From Chrysoperla carnea (lineage: Eukaryota > Arthropoda > Insecta > Neuroptera > Chrysopidae): a stretch of DNA of 64,000 bases. The notes beneath the pieces are model-generated. The model was given only the letters and a program-made list of their open reading frames with translations, had not been told where the DNA came from and ran no database searches. The stretch is from assembly GCF_905475395.1 (NCBI RefSeq), contig NC_058338.1, forward strand, positions 9,438,935-9,502,934. The letters run 5' to 3'. Numbering within the stretch: the stretch's first letter is position 1; every line of letters begins with the position of its first letter. This document shows, piece by piece, positions 1 to 11,821 of this stretch. The position numbers and the translations under genes were made by a program.

Positions 1-1087
1 GCATTGGATTATTATTTATCAAGATTTTATTTTTTATTGTTAAAATATAATAATCAGCATCAAAAATCTAGGTCACGTTTAATAACAATGAAAATAACCC
101 ACAAAAAAATTTAATAAAAAAAATGATATCACGTAGTTAAAGATAATATGATGGCATTTAACTTTCTTCTTTAAAAGTTAATGGGGTTTTATTAAATCAA
201 ACATATTCGTAAACAGATTCCATCATATTTAACGAAACATTCCAACGTATACGAAAGCTATAAAATGTGATATATTGATTGTTAAAAATAATTACAATCC
301 GCAAAATATTTAAGTATACTTAGTTTGACTCTCACATTGGGACAGTAATTTAATATAGACCATCACTTAACTATACTGACCAAAAAGCATTACCCATTTA
401 AAGCCTAATCGAAGCCTAAATTACAAGTTGAAATATCGTATTACGACAATTCGGCCATTTTCGCCATACAAGACAGATCGGCCATTTTCGAGATGAGAGG
501 AGTGTAAAAATCTGAGAAAAAAGCAGATTCTAACCATCTGGAAGCAACGGCAAGAACATCCATTTTTATAAACCAGGAAAAATAGTGGCAAACAAAACTT
601 AATGCCTGTTTCGAAAGGGGGTAGAATTGAAGTAAACCGGAAAAAAAGTGGACCCTAACAGGATAAACTCAAGTGCGATTTTCTTGTTACAACATGTACT
701 TTTATGGAAAAATAGTGGCAGCCACCAAGACAGGCAGTATATCGGTAATTTGAAATCAAGCGTGGGAAAAGTCCCGAAAACTGCTGTAAAACAAAGTAAG
801 TAAAAACTAATCTCTCGTCGAGATTAACGTACAAATTGTTAAGGATTGAATCCGTATTTTTAACATTCATTTATTTCAATAAGATCCAGTGAATCGTCTC
901 TAAACAAACTATGTTAAGGTGGAAATCGAATATTGAACTCCCCCCTCTTTCTCTCTCTATCTCCCAAAAGAAAGATTTCTTAAATATATAATATTTAACT
1001 AAAATTGAACTCATCGATGAAAAAAAATTAATAAAGTCAGAATAGACTGGTGTAAAAATTTATTTTTACATAAATCTAACAATATTT
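1..1087. other. AT-rich spacer, nothing recognised
   Basis: No convincing coding exon, RNA gene or bounded transposon is visible here. Short open frames lack splice signals and recognisable motifs. A small local duplication is visible: the string TCGGCCATTTTCG occurs twice near 451 and 478, and a phrase containing AAAAATAGTGGCA occurs twice near 580 and 708. Confidence 0.5.
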
Positions 1088-1228
1088 TTATTCGTAAAAT
1101 ATAATTTCACGAATAAAATTTTCATTTTTATCATTTGGAACCCATCTAAAATAATCATCCATCTTCTTTATCCATTGTCCACGTTTTTCAATAACACCAT
1201 CTGCTGTTGGTCTCAAATTCGGCATTCG
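1088..1228 (-). CDS. Candidate terminal exon of the BTB gene at 3258-4418
   Basis: On the minus strand an acceptor (TTATTTAG at the 1229/1228 border) opens a 46-codon frame that ends in a TAA at 1088-1090. The frame is phase 0, which matches the phase-0 donor GTAAGT that closes the BTB exon at 3258. The peptide starts RMPNLRPTADGV and ends FIREIIFYE. PHR domains usually end in a short strand resembling EIIFY, so the end fits, but the middle part (WIKKMDDYFRWVPND) is not something I recognise from the family. It could instead be an exon of another gene. Joining it would give a 433-aa protein. Confidence 0.35.
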   Translation of the reverse strand, partial: RMPNLRPTADGVIEKRGQWIKKMDDYFRWVPNDKNENFIREIIFYE

Positions 1229-2278
1229 CTAAATAATAAAAATCATAAGGTATAAGATTCAAATTATTTAGCAACCACTGATATTTAATTTTTCATTAAA
1301 TTAATCGTTAACAATCGGGGGCGAGTTAAAAAATCTATTAATGTTCTTATGTGGGGGAGCCGGGGGGCTAAATCCATTCTTACGTAAGATTTTATGAGTT
1401 GAAATTTATTTTATAAATAATGTATATAAATACATTACGTACGAATTAAAGTCTCTGTGCTAAAGAATAAAAATTTTTAAATTACGTCAAACTATGAGTT
1501 ATAGTGTAACTATTCTTTTTCCAAGAACGTTTTATTATTCGGCAAAACGAAATTGAATCTTACGTAAGATGGGGGAAGGGTGTTCGACAAATCTTATGCA
1601 TGCTTACATGGAGGGGAGGGAGAAATCAAAAATCGTCAAAATTATGCTTACGTAATTAATGAATGGCCCCTTAGATCAAAAGAAGAGCTGACGTAGGAAA
1701 AATTAATGGCTGTAATTTTCCTGCGAAAATGGTTGTAGATGCTCACTGGCAGTCTACATTTCGGCTTTCGGGATTGCAACCCTATAGCGTCATCCGCCAT
1801 CTTGAACTTGAGGGTGAATTTTTGTAAATTGAAATTCTCGTTTATTTTCAGTTTTACAAAAAGAAGTGGGTATAAACCTAAATATTTTATTATTGATTTT
1901 GATGGTTGATTATTGATTTTTTTTCGTATAAACAATGATACACTAATCTGTTGAAAATTGAGATTGCAATAACTTTGATGCCGAGCTATTGTTATAAAGT
2001 TCATATTTTTGGGACGTACGCTTACGGTAAAGGGAAAGAGGGGTGTAAATAAAATAACTTTTGCAATAAAAAAGATGTAAATTTTTTTTTCAGTACTCTT
2101 GAAAAACCTTCAAGATTTTAATTATGTTCGTTTGGAACGTTTAGTTGCTGGCCTGGTCAAGTTTGGGTCATTTAAGTCTTCATCATTACTATAGATAACT
2201 TTGTCCAGAAGCTCATTCTACACCGCCCCGGTAGTAGCTCATTCTACAGAAACAGAAATTTTAAGTACCGCTTTGTGA

Positions 2279-2505
2279 TCATTCCGCAACTCCGTTTTGC
2301 ATTTGCACGAAACACGTATTCAGCAAAAATTCTGGTGCTGGATCGGCCATTGTAGTGATAGGTTCTATACCAGGATTAGTATTCTTCCATTCCCAATCCG
2401 TAGCATCGGCTACATACACCATCCACATTTGCACCTGCAGGTGCGTCCTGTGTGTATGTTGTTCCGCGGCTACCGAGGTAGGCGGAAACATCGCAAAATT
2501 ACTTT
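2279..2505 (-). other. Unrecognised coding-like segment
   Basis: A minus-strand frame from about 2505 to a stop at 2279 reads NFAMFPPTSVAAEQ, then MWMVYVADATDWEWKN, and ends FVQMQNGVAE. It is visibly richer in G and C than its surroundings, and its composition looks more like coding sequence than like the random frames nearby. It may be an exon of an unseen gene, a transposon coding remnant, or chance. I do not recognise the family and see no firm splice acceptor. Confidence 0.25.
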
Positions 2506-2620
2506 GGTAATAACCATTTTTCGTGTAAAATTGAAAATAAACGAGGTATTTACCCTCAAGTTGACTGAAAATGGTTGGAATCCCGAAAACCAAAATGTAG
2601 ACTATTTCATAATAATTCAA

Positions 2621-3147
2621 ACAAGTGAAAACAAACAATTGATTGAGTTAATTGTTGAAATACCATTCATAGACAGTGTTGATTACTCTATCACATTACT
2701 CATACAGACATGTCACACATGCGTAACTGGTATCCCCATGTAATACATACTATATACAATTTACGCCTAATTTGCGCCCTCATGGGTAAACAGTGATGTT
2801 TACGAAAAAATGTTTCAAACAAAAGTTGTTTATTTTTTGATAAGGAAGATTTTTTACATTGTAACTTTTTGTTCTATCTTTAACGATTTACAAGTTGGAT
2901 CCTACGGACCCATAGGTCAAGACCCAATTGACCTATGTTTCTCATTTACGAACTTGAGTACTGAGTACTCTGTAAAAATTTTAGCTTGCTATCTTTTTTC
3001 GTTTTTGAGTTATTGTGTTGGCAGCCAGACGGACAGACAAAATGGACTAATTAAGTGATTTTATAAACAACTATACCAAAATTTTGTTCATAGCATTAAT
3101 ATACTAAACTTAGTATACCTTGCATATTACATATATGCATGGTATAA
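2621..3147 (+). mobile_element. DINE-1/HINE-like element, near full length (copy 1)
   Basis: It starts ACAAGTGAAAACAAACAATT and ends in a short hairpin closing with GCATGGTATAA. Between them lie a conserved core and a short GACA/GACG tetranucleotide run, which is the complement of the (GTCY)n tract typical of DINE-1 elements. This layout is known from non-autonomous Helentron relatives in insects. There is no coding capacity. The family call is an inference; the repetition across the window is direct. Confidence 0.6.
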
Positions 3148-3257
3148 AAATATTCAAATAAATGTGAAACATTCAAATTATTTGAGAAAAATTGATTCGA
3201 ATGCTTCTATTCGATCATTATTCGTACACCTCTAATTACATTTAAAATTATACTTAC

Positions 3258-4418
3258 ATCAGCAAACTCATTACAAGTAATATTAACACAACACCAGCAG
3301 TTTTCATTTCCAGTTAGCATAATAGGTTTGTTTAACATGAAAACCAGTTGATCTGAAGATGAAGATGACTTAATATTCTGTTTTATAATGTTAAATGGAT
3401 TATATAATGCCAATGCCAATTCCACGTTAGATTCATTTTTTGAAATATTCAGTACAACAAAACCAACAATAAAAACTGGCTTAAAAAATTGAAACCATCT
3501 CGGAGAAGTTTTAGCTCCTAGCAATACTGGTATAGTTTTCGTTTCACCATGATAGAATTTTAAATATACCTCAAGAGGATCCTTACTACATCTTGGTCTC
3601 TCCGTCGAATTTGTAATTGATCCAATATCCATCAAAACTCGTTTAATGTAACTATCATCTAATAATCCACTTTGAATTGGTCCTTTTTCAAATTCTTTCA
3701 TTGTCATAAATGAAAAATGTATTAAAGTAAGTGCTCGGCCTAGCACATGACGTTGATTATCTGGTGTTACAGTCAGTTGTTTTCTACCACATTCTGCTTC
3801 TGACCACAATATAATTGCTTGAAATAATTTCGATTCAAAAGCTTGTAATGTGTCTCGTTCCAATACCGAAATTAAAGTTTTCAAATCAATATCTGTAAAA
3901 CCATCACTATCCAATATTTCTGTTGTATTTTTATCAATCATATCTAAACATAAAGCTGCTAACTTTGGTTCATCATATAAACGAGCTGCATTTAATATAA
4001 AAAAAGCATTATCGACAGCTAATTCTTTTTCTAAAAACTCAACACAATGATTTTCTAATTCAGGTACAATATATTTCTTTGCAACGTATAAAATATTCAT
4101 CACTGTTTCTGAACTAATTAATATATCATTGCAATATAAAAAATTAAGTAGTACCATAAATGCTGTCGGATCAACGTCTGGTATCTCAATTTCGGCAGTG
4201 TTTGTGGCTAAACTGCCAAAAAACATACTTTTAAATACATCACTACGAACACTTAAAACAAGTTTGTGGCCGGGAATTCGATGTTGTTTTTCATCCTTAT
4301 TATCATTTTTAAGAACAAAATAAATGTCGGATAATTCTTCATTGTTACACAGATACCCAAAATATTTTTTCATGCTGTCTGATGATTTAATTATCGAACT
4401 TTTAACTGTTAATGCCAT
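3258..4418 (-). CDS. BTB-BACK-PHR domain protein (BTBD3/BTBD6-like)
   Basis: One large exon encodes 387 residues and ends at a phase-0 donor (GAT|GTAAGT), so the last few residues must come from another exon (see 1088-1228). Residues about 22-125 form a BTB/POZ fold: LSDIYFVL, then the typical HKLVLSVRSDVFKSMFFG, and FLYCNDI. Residues about 130-235 match a BACK domain (VDNAFFILNAARLYDEPKLA and LFQAIILWSEAEC). Residues about 275-387 look like a divergent PHR beta-sandwich. Proteins of this build serve as substrate adaptors for Cullin-3 ubiquitin ligases in the cytoplasm; that role is known for the family and is inferred here. The ATG at 4416-4418 follows TTTAAG, which could also be an acceptor for an untranslated first exon. 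The gene diverges from the zinc-finger cluster and is not part of it. Confidence 0.85.
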
Positions 4419-4685
4419 CTTAAAGAACTATTATCTCTAACAAAATAAAATAAAACAAAAAAAAAAAAATGAAAATATAACTTATTAAAAAATACTTATT
4501 TTTTTTATAAAATAAAAACTAATTTCTTGAAAATAAGATAATCACCTAAATAAATATTTATCCAAAGGAAAACAAGTCGCTACACGCATATATCAGACAT
4601 GCGCGAAGTCATATTTCTGCGTGTAAAGGTCCATCTACACTCTTCGTGTTCATATTGCACTTCACGTGTCTAAGATAATATAAAG

Positions 4686-5244
4686 ACAAGTGAACGAACA
4701 ATTGACTGAGTTAATTGTTGAAATACCATGCATAAACAGTGTTAATTACTCTATCACATTACACATGCATACATGTCACACACATATAACTAATATAACT
4801 GATATTCCCATATATAATACATACTTAACAATTTACGCCTAATTGGCGACCTCACGGGTAAACTGTGATGTTTACGAAAAAATGTTTCAAACAAAAGTTG
4901 TTTTGTTTTTTATTAGGAACATTTTTTACATTTAAACTTTTGTTATATCTCTAACGGTTTACAAGATGGGTCCTGCGGACCCAAGACCCAATTAACCTAT
5001 GTTGCTCATTTACACTCACCTCACTTTTTACGTCCTGAGTACGCTGTAAAAATTTCATCTTGATATCTCTTTTGTTTTTGAGTTATCGTGTTGGCAGACA
5101 GACGGACAGACAACCGGAAATGGACTTATTAGGTCTTTCTATGAACACCTATACCAAAATTATTTTCGTAGAACAATATTTTAGCGTTACAAACTTGGGA
5201 CTAAACTTAGTATACCTTGCATATTACATATATGCATGGTATAA
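4686..5244 (+). mobile_element. DINE-1/HINE-like element, full length (copy 2)
   Basis: It has the same ends, core and GACA/GACG run as copy 1. The 3' end is a stem formed by TACCTTGCATAT and ATATGCATGGTA. It lies in the spacer between the BTB gene and the first ZAD gene. Confidence 0.6.
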
Positions 5245-5366
5245 CAAGTATACTAATCAATCATGCGGTTGCGCCGCCACAAGTGTGTCCAGCATACTAA
5301 CTGACTGTGAACTAAAGTACTTCCATGCCAACTCCCATAATAATAAATTTACTTTTTTATAATTAA

Positions 5367-5703
5367 TTAGCGACAGAAATTCAAAAATACGGACTGTATG
5401 TTTATCAAATGCAATCTCTGACTGCCCAGATGCAATAAACCGTGCTCATTTAAAACATCCTGGTGAGGCAGTATATCAAAAGCTGACGAAGTTTTCACTA
5501 GCTTTGGAAAATCATTATTGCATCTCCAGAATGTTCATGAGCTTTTAACAAGAAGTATTCAGGAAACTCTTAAACTCTCACTTATTTTTCCTGGATGTCA
5601 CAAAATACGCGATAAAGTTTTGGAGAAATTCATTTCCTTACGGTTTCATATTTTTGCTAAAGAACGCGGTGCAACAAGAGAACCAAAATCTTGTTGTTTT
5701 TAG
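5367..5703 (+). mobile_element. Transposase-like coding remnant, family unclear
   Basis: Two frames carry coding-like peptide in series. The first, about 5367-5520, includes NRAHLKHPGEAVYQKLTKF. The second, 5518-5703, reads VHELLTRSIQETLKLSLI and then FISLRFHIFAKERGA before a stop. The LRFHIFAK stretch is reminiscent of C termini of DNA-transposon transposases, but I cannot assign a superfamily. It is broken by at least one frame change and so is a relic. Confidence 0.35.
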
Positions 5704-5807
5704 TTCTCGAAGTGCATATATGCGTAAGTACTTCTACAAAGACTGTTCGCAAATAAATTGTTTCGATTCTTGCAATATTATTATAATATTATAACAACCT
5801 ATTTTCA

Positions 5808-5996
5808 TACCATGTATATATATAATATACAAGGTATACTAAGTTTAGTCCAAAGTTTGTAACGCTCAAAAATATTGATTCTAACAACAAAATTTTGGTA
5901 TAGGCGTTCATAAAATCACCTAATTAGTCCATTTTCAGTTGTCTGTCCGTCCGATCCGTCTGTCAACATGAGAACTCAAAAACGAAAAACGTGCAC
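5808..5996 (-). mobile_element. DINE-1/HINE-like 3' fragment (copy 3)
   Basis: This is an inverted 3' portion: the terminal hairpin (TACCATGTATAT and ATATACAAGGTA), the conserved core and a GTCTGTCCGTCC run. The 5' half is missing. It ends about 120 bases upstream of the first ZAD gene. Confidence 0.55.
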
Positions 5997-6074
5997 TCTA
6001 TTCTAATAATATTTCTCTATGACTTTTGTCAGTCTATATTTAATACAGGTTTGTAAAGAAAACATAACAAATGT

Positions 6075-6091
6075 ATGTCAATAAATTGACA
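6075..6091 (+). promoter_or_regulatory. TGTCAATAAATTGACA inverted repeat before a ZAD gene
   Basis: This inverted repeat lies about 30 bases upstream of the ATG at 6119. The core TTGTCAATA or its complement also occurs within about 100 bases of the start codons of the ZAD genes at 25764, 42723 and 48601. It may be a shared promoter element or 5'-UTR signal. The motif is short, so chance in AT-rich DNA is possible. Confidence 0.25.
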
Positions 6092-6118
6092 GTTTATTAG
6101 ACATTTGTATAAAAAAAA

Positions 6119-9100
6119 ATGTCATCTGAAACGTATTGTCGTTTTTGTGCTTTAAAATTTCCATTAACGTCTATGAAAAATTTAGAGAATGTTAAAGAAA
6201 ATAAGCTACCTTTATTTATCCTAGAATATTTACATATTAAACTAAATGAGAATACCGAATTACCGAAAACACTTTGTAAAACATGTCAGAAAAATATATC
6301 CAAAGTGAATCAATTTCTTACAAAAGTAAAAAATGCTCAACAAAAATTACAAGATATATTCTCATATAATAATGTAAGCATTAAATTAGAACAAGATACT
6401 GATGAACAATTAAAAACCGAAAGCGAATACGAAAATGAGGTTAAAGATGTTAAGGAAGAAGCTGATTCTGGTATGTATTTATAAACTAAATTGTTAAAAT
6501 TACTTTCATTGTCTACAATATAATTTTATGTTTTTAGACAATGACTATCATTTTTCGGATAATGTTGAAGTCTCCTTAGCAGAAGAAGAATCTGAGAAGA
6601 TAAAGTCAGGTATAATTTTATAATGTTATTATACTCTACTAACCAGGGACTAAGTCTATCTAATAAGCTGTAACTTCGTTAATATTGGTTGTATCGAGAA
6701 AATAACTTCGTTGTATCAAGCTTTTTGAAGCTTGAAATATCTAGTTGGGAAATCTTGAAAAGAAAGAAGAAACAAATTTTGTAAATTTGTTGTTTTTTCA
6801 AAGTTAAACATGGGGTAAAAAAATTTTCTAACCAATACTGTGCGGTATTAGTCTAACAATATTAGGATCATTTAGTCTTCCTCTGATTCAACGAAGGGTG
6901 AGCTTCGTCAAGTTTAACGAATCCTCTTGCAAATATTACGAAAAAATTAACCATTCTAAGTTTTATTTTAAACTCAGATTAATTAGCAAAAATTTTGCTT
7001 TTGTATTGTAAATTGTTCTATGAGAAGAAGAAAAATCGATGATTTCATTATCTGATCTGTTTTTGCGATCATTCCCTGGGTTAAAAACAAATTTTCTTGT
7101 AAATTTTTGTACTTTATTACCGCACCCGAAGTACTCGATATTTGCAATGAAGATGCGTTTCCAATTGTCTACTCAATGCTTCGCGTTCTGGCAGTTTTAG
7201 CTGTTCCAACAGCAAGGAATGAACGCTCTTTTTTAACTTTGCGTCGTCTCAAAACATATTTTAAATGGACAATGTCTGAAGATCGGCTAAACGGTTTAGC
7301 CTCGCTCAATGTATATTTGCGGGCAATAAAATTGTAACAAAGCTGTATATCAGATATATTTGGTGGACAGCAAAGTCTATACATCGCGGTATAGAGGTCG
7401 ATGCACACATAGTTTTGGAAAAGTTTTTTTCTGTACCTCGTAGAGTTGTGCTCTTACTTTGTAACCTCGCGTCTGTAGGCACGTGCCTACTTTGCCTTAT
7501 GAATAATCTGCCTCTGCCTGAACTAAAGCTATACTTAACGACCTGCATGACAAAAGTGAACTCACTTATCTTAATCACTTCTGTAACTTATCAACTAAGC
7601 ATTAGTTAAAAACTGTCTATAATTACTAGATTTAGTGTCACTCTGAATGTTTCCCGACCAGATAATGAAAAAATTATATCTTCGGCAGGATCATCTGCTG
7701 TGAGCTCTTTCCTCCATATCCTCTTTGTGTCCTTTTCATATTCTTTGACTAGGGAGAGTTTCAAGGTTTTCTGTTCATTTTTTATTAAAAATTTCTCTTT
7801 CTGCAGAAATTATATGAATTTGTAGAATTGTGAATGTTTAAAAACTTCTACGAGCGTACCCCTTTGTTACCTCTCACCTGTAGGCTCGTATCTACTTTGC
7901 CTTATGAATAATCTGTCTCTGCATGAACTTAAGCGTTACTTGACGATCTGCATGACGAAAGTGAACTCATTTATTTCAATCACTTTTTGCATTAATTTTA
8001 TAGAGAGTCCAGAAAAATCAAAAGAATCTAAAGAAGATCAAAGTGACGAAAAAGTGAATAACCACAGTACAAAAAGTAATAATTTAAAAGAACGAAAACT
8101 AAACGGTTTACATAAAGTACGTAAAGTTGAATTTAAATGCTATAAATGTGAATTAATGGTACAAACCGCTGAGGATTTACAAAATCATTTTACAACCGAA
8201 CATTTTTGTAAAACAGAATATGTTTGTACAAAATGTAATGCACTATTCGATGAACTGAAAGCATTCGAACAACATTTGTACGAACATTATTTACGATATA
8301 AAAAATTACGATATACATGTACAATTTGTGGGAAAAAATTTAGTAATAAAACTGTTTTTACGGCACACGAAGATTATCATTTAGGTAAGTCAATCAAAAT
8401 TATAATTAAAAATTATTAATTAAATTGGAGCTAAAGTGATTGAGGCTTAAATCACAAAATAATTGAGTAAATAATTTATATTTTACGCAACGTTTCGTGC
8501 TGAATTAAAACGATCATATAGGGTGGACCACAGATTATAGTTTTTAATTTAAAACAGATCTGCAACTCCTTGTAAAATTTGTACTATTTTCGTTCTCTGA
8601 AGGTGCCTTTCTCCAGGTGGCTCTACACGTTATATTCGTGAAGGGCCATCTATTAGTTTTGATAATAATTTATCCATTCCAATGGTTGTTTTTATTTATT
8701 TACTCGAAATAAGAATATTTAAGTATATTTTTACATAAATTTTAACTTTTTTCAAATTTCATGATTTATTTTTGACTAACGATAATACCCTATTGTTTTA
8801 GGAATAAAACGTTTCTCTTGCAACGAATGCGGAAAAAAATTTCGATTAAAACAACATTTAAGAGTTCATGAATTTAAACATAGAAAATTGCGAAACAAAG
8901 ATTATAAAGTTAAATGTAATCAATGCGATAAAATGTAAGTATTTGTGATTTAAAGTAAACATCTTTTACATTGTAGACCGTAAGCCGACGACCAAAAAAT
9001 CTCTTAAATTAGTTTTTTTTTTTTTTTTTTTGTTGAACTAACTTGTACAAAAGAAAATTTTCGGTAGTGTCAATTAGCTCTCAATAGACCTTTTTCACAT

Positions 9101-10830
9101 TTTTTTTTCTTGATAAATGGGTTAATTTTTTTGGAGCCATATGACCGAGAAAACACAATGAAAATCATTAAAATTCAAATTGGCGAAAACGATCCGGAAA
9201 GACACGATGTTACACGAAGGTTGGTTTGACGTTGTTTAAATTTGATAATAATGATATATTATCAACTGTTGACACTGTTTTATTGTCATTGCTTGTCGGA
9301 TTGACATCACAGATCACGTGTGCGGTGGAGCCAAAAAAATCGTTTTAAAATATTTCAAATATTGTGACTTTTTAACAATTTTTTTTTATAGTGTATTTAT
9401 TGTTAAAAATACGTAATTTTCGAGTTACAGGCTCTACTCGACCTATATTTTCATAAAAAATTATCAAAATCATTTCTGTTTTTCATGAAAAAGGTCTATT
9501 TTATTGTATTTCAGATGTAACAGTCCACATTTACTGGAACGACACATGAGAACTCATATACCGAATGAAGAGAAATACAAATGGAAATGTGAGAAATGCG
9601 AAAGAAAATTTGTTTCTGTTGAAAATTACAATAATCATCAAGTTTTACATCAATGTAATGTACATTTCTTTTTTATTTTATGTTAAAAAAAACTTTTAAA
9701 AATTATTTTAGCTACAACTTTTATTTGAAAAAAATTATCATGATTTTTTAAAATAATTTTATTGTACTCTTTTCCATATACTTTTTTAATACTTTTTTTG
9801 CAGATGAAAATGAAAAAGATCACATGTGTGATCAATGCGGAAGATCATTTAAAAATAAACAAAATTTCATTGCGCATAAAGCAAGTCATACAACTGAAAG
9901 ACCTTTTAAATGTGATCAATGTACTAAAAGGTAAAAATTAATACTTTAATACAAGAAATATCTCTTCTCCTCCAATCATTGTTGAAAATTTTTAATATTT
10001 CCTTAGAAAATCAGATCCTTATTGTTTTCCTGTGTTAGGTTCTAGCATAATTTATTAAATATGATTCAAAATGTTTGCTTGGCAAGAGAAAACAATTATT
10101 TATAGTCCGCGGGACAGCACCCTTGTTGTTAAGTGATTAATACATATTTGAAACTTCGCGAGTGGCTTTCTTTTGGTGAGTCTACCAAATTTTCTCTGCG
10201 ACTATGTTCTCTGGAAGAACACTCACCATTAAATTATCTTTCAAACAAACAACAATAATTTAAAGAAAAAACCTAAGAATACAATTAATGCTTAAGTCAT
10301 AATTCTGATAAGACACATCTAAACATATACGATCGTGGCTCAAAGACACTCGTTAAGTACTAAGGCTCTAATTAGTAATTTGCTTTAACAAAAAAAAAAA
10401 TACAAATTTTAGCTTCAAAACAGAACGTACATTACAAAAACATTCAGTAATTCACATTGATGTAAAACCGTATGGATGTGAAGTATGTGGAAAGAAATTC
10501 CGTGCAAAAGGAAACCTAAATCGACATTATGCTGTGCATACAGAAGAATTTCCATTCGAATGTGAATATTGTCATAAGGGATTCAAAAGAAAACCCTGTT
10601 TGCAAGTATGTTTTTAAAGTAATGTATTTACTAAATAACTTCTGGAGAATTCATTTAACATTTGTTTGTAGGTACATCTGCGACAACATACAGGTGAACG
10701 TCCATATTCTTGTACAGAATGCAATCATCATTTCACAAATGTATCAAATTTCTTGAAGCATTTAAAGGGTAAACATGGACTAAAAAATGTTTCTATTTCC
10801 AATAAATACCAATATCCCTTTAATGAATAA
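6119..10830 (+). CDS. ZAD-C2H2 zinc-finger protein 1 (518 aa, 11 fingers)
   Basis: Eight exons: 6119-6470, 6538-6609, 8004-8384, 8802-8934, 9515-9654, 9804-9930, 10413-10605 and 10672-10830. All junctions are GT-AG and the joined frame is unbroken. Residues about 4-85 form a ZAD with its two Cys pairs (YCRFC and LCKTC). An acidic linker follows, then 11 C2H2 fingers from about residue 187. The first three fingers sit together in exon 3; several later fingers are split by introns at fixed phases. The last finger has H-x4-H spacing and is followed by the tail NKYQYPFNE. ZAD proteins form dimers and bind DNA in the nucleus (family knowledge); the target is unknown. The ATG is the first in frame and begins the ZAD directly. 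Intron 2 (about 1.4 kb) carries a hAT remnant. Confidence 0.9.
7107..7340 (+). mobile_element. hAT transposase C-terminal (dimerisation) remnant
   Basis: The open frame contains LAVPTARNERSFLTLRRLKT and then EDRLNGLASLNVY, the hallmark of the C-terminal dimerisation region (hATC) of hAT transposases, where S-x-ER-x-FS/F-x-L-x-x-IK is conserved. Only this last segment remains; no catalytic domain is visible upstream. It lies in intron 2 of ZAD gene 1 in the sense direction. Confidence 0.75.
7456..7990 (+). repeat. Direct repeat pair of about 130 bp in intron 2 of ZAD gene 1
   Basis: Segments at about 7456-7590 and 7868-7990 are similar. Both contain CTACTTTGCCTTATGAATAA followed by matching sequence through GTGAACTCA. 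The second copy ends a few bases before the acceptor of exon 3 at 8004. They probably derive from the same hAT element as the coding remnant upstream. Confidence 0.6.
8529..8688 (+). mobile_element. hAT-type MITE, left-end fragment (CACAGATTATA family)
   Basis: It starts with the terminal CACAGATTATA and follows the longer copies at 24218 and 38660 for about 160 bases, then stops abruptly. The sequence after it belongs to a different MITE. It lies in intron 3 of ZAD gene 1. Confidence 0.6.
8700..8791 (-). mobile_element. TA-target MITE fragment (GGGTATTATCG family) beside a splice acceptor
   Basis: The stretch ending GACTAACGATAATACCC then TA is the inverted complement of the left end of the full element at 18669-19175. 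The acceptor of exon 4 (TTTTAG, exon from 8802) lies ten bases beyond the end, so part of the branch-point region may be transposon-derived. Confidence 0.55.
9087..9496 (+). mobile_element. TA-target MITE, GACCTTTTTCA family (copy 1)
   Basis: Terminal inverted repeats GACCTTTTTCA and TGAAAAAGGTC are each flanked by TA, as expected for mariner-like or similar elements. About 410 bp, non-coding, in intron 4 of ZAD gene 1. A second copy in the opposite orientation is at 29133-29584. Confidence 0.7.
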
Positions 10831-11012
10831 GTTTCTCATTACACCAAAACCAAAAAAGTAATACTTATGTATAAATTTATTTACCGTGTCATTTTAGATA
10901 ATACAGATTAAGGTTGTTATGAAAATGGAAAGGGACTCTCATTATCCTTCTCACTCTGTCTCCTGCAAAATGCATGAAACAAAGTATCTGCTACCAACTT
11001 GATGAAAATATA

Positions 11013-11819
11013 TTGGGATCTGACATATGGGCGGGGCTAAAAAAACATGGCTGACAAAAAGTGACAAATTTTAAAAATAACATAGTAACCCTTTGTGCAA
11101 TTTTCCAAGAAGAGAATGATTAATATTAATGAAATTTGTTGTTGGGGGTAAACAAAATCGAGTAATCGTAATTTTATTGAAGGTGAAAGACTTTAAAAAG
11201 CAGGTCATGTGATTAAATGTGGAAAAAATCAAGTCGAAAGTGAGGAGAATGTGCTCAGTTTAACGTCATACTGTTTACAAACAACTAATTTAAAATAAAA
11301 GCTTCATCAAATCGATATAGATAAATATTTCTTCAAGTATTCTTGATGTCAAAACACAGTAATCTTTTTGGATTTAAACATATTAGTTGATAAGACATAA
11401 TCATTTTTTTTTAAATGAAGTGAGCACACTTTTTGACTTATAAGATATTTTTTAATTGCAGTGTTTTCTGCCATAATTTTAAGACATCAATTTTCCCAAA
11501 GTTACCAAAATAATTTTCAACTTTCATGTAATATTTGCCTGCTTGAGGCAAATTATGAAAACTCAGACCTGATTCGTATTGGAACGACTTTGGCAATTTT
11601 TCACACAGCACTTTACTTTTCTCGTGCTTTTAAATTGAGGTAAATACTTTCCAGACGAAATAATTTAATTTTTTTTATCAATTATTTATTATTATTGTAA
11701 TTATAACTTGCAAAAAGTAATCAACTCCAAACTTTCAATGCTCAACACTAAAAGCTGTAACTTGAAATTAGTTTCTACTTTGACAACCAGGTTTCATGCC
11801 TCCTTTTGTCAGATCCCAA
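11013..11819 (+). mobile_element. TA-target element with TTGGGATCTGACA ends
   Basis: The inverted ends TTGGGATCTGACA and TGTCAGATCCCAA are flanked by TATA on both sides, consistent with a TA target duplication. About 807 bp. A 60-codon open frame inside has no recognisable motif. It lies downstream of ZAD gene 1. Confidence 0.65.
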
Positions 11820-11821
11820 TA

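Larger units (their letters stand above)
1229..3257 (-). other. Proposed last intron of the BTB gene
   Basis: If the exon at 1088-1228 is real, this is the intron joining it to the BTB coding exon. It holds a full DINE-1/HINE-like element (2621-3147) and a pair of similar segments in opposite orientation (about 1790-1865 and 2519-2577, sharing the string CTCGTTTATTTTC on one strand), which suggests another decayed element. Motifs such as CTTACGTAAGAT recur between 1380 and 1660. Confidence 0.35.
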
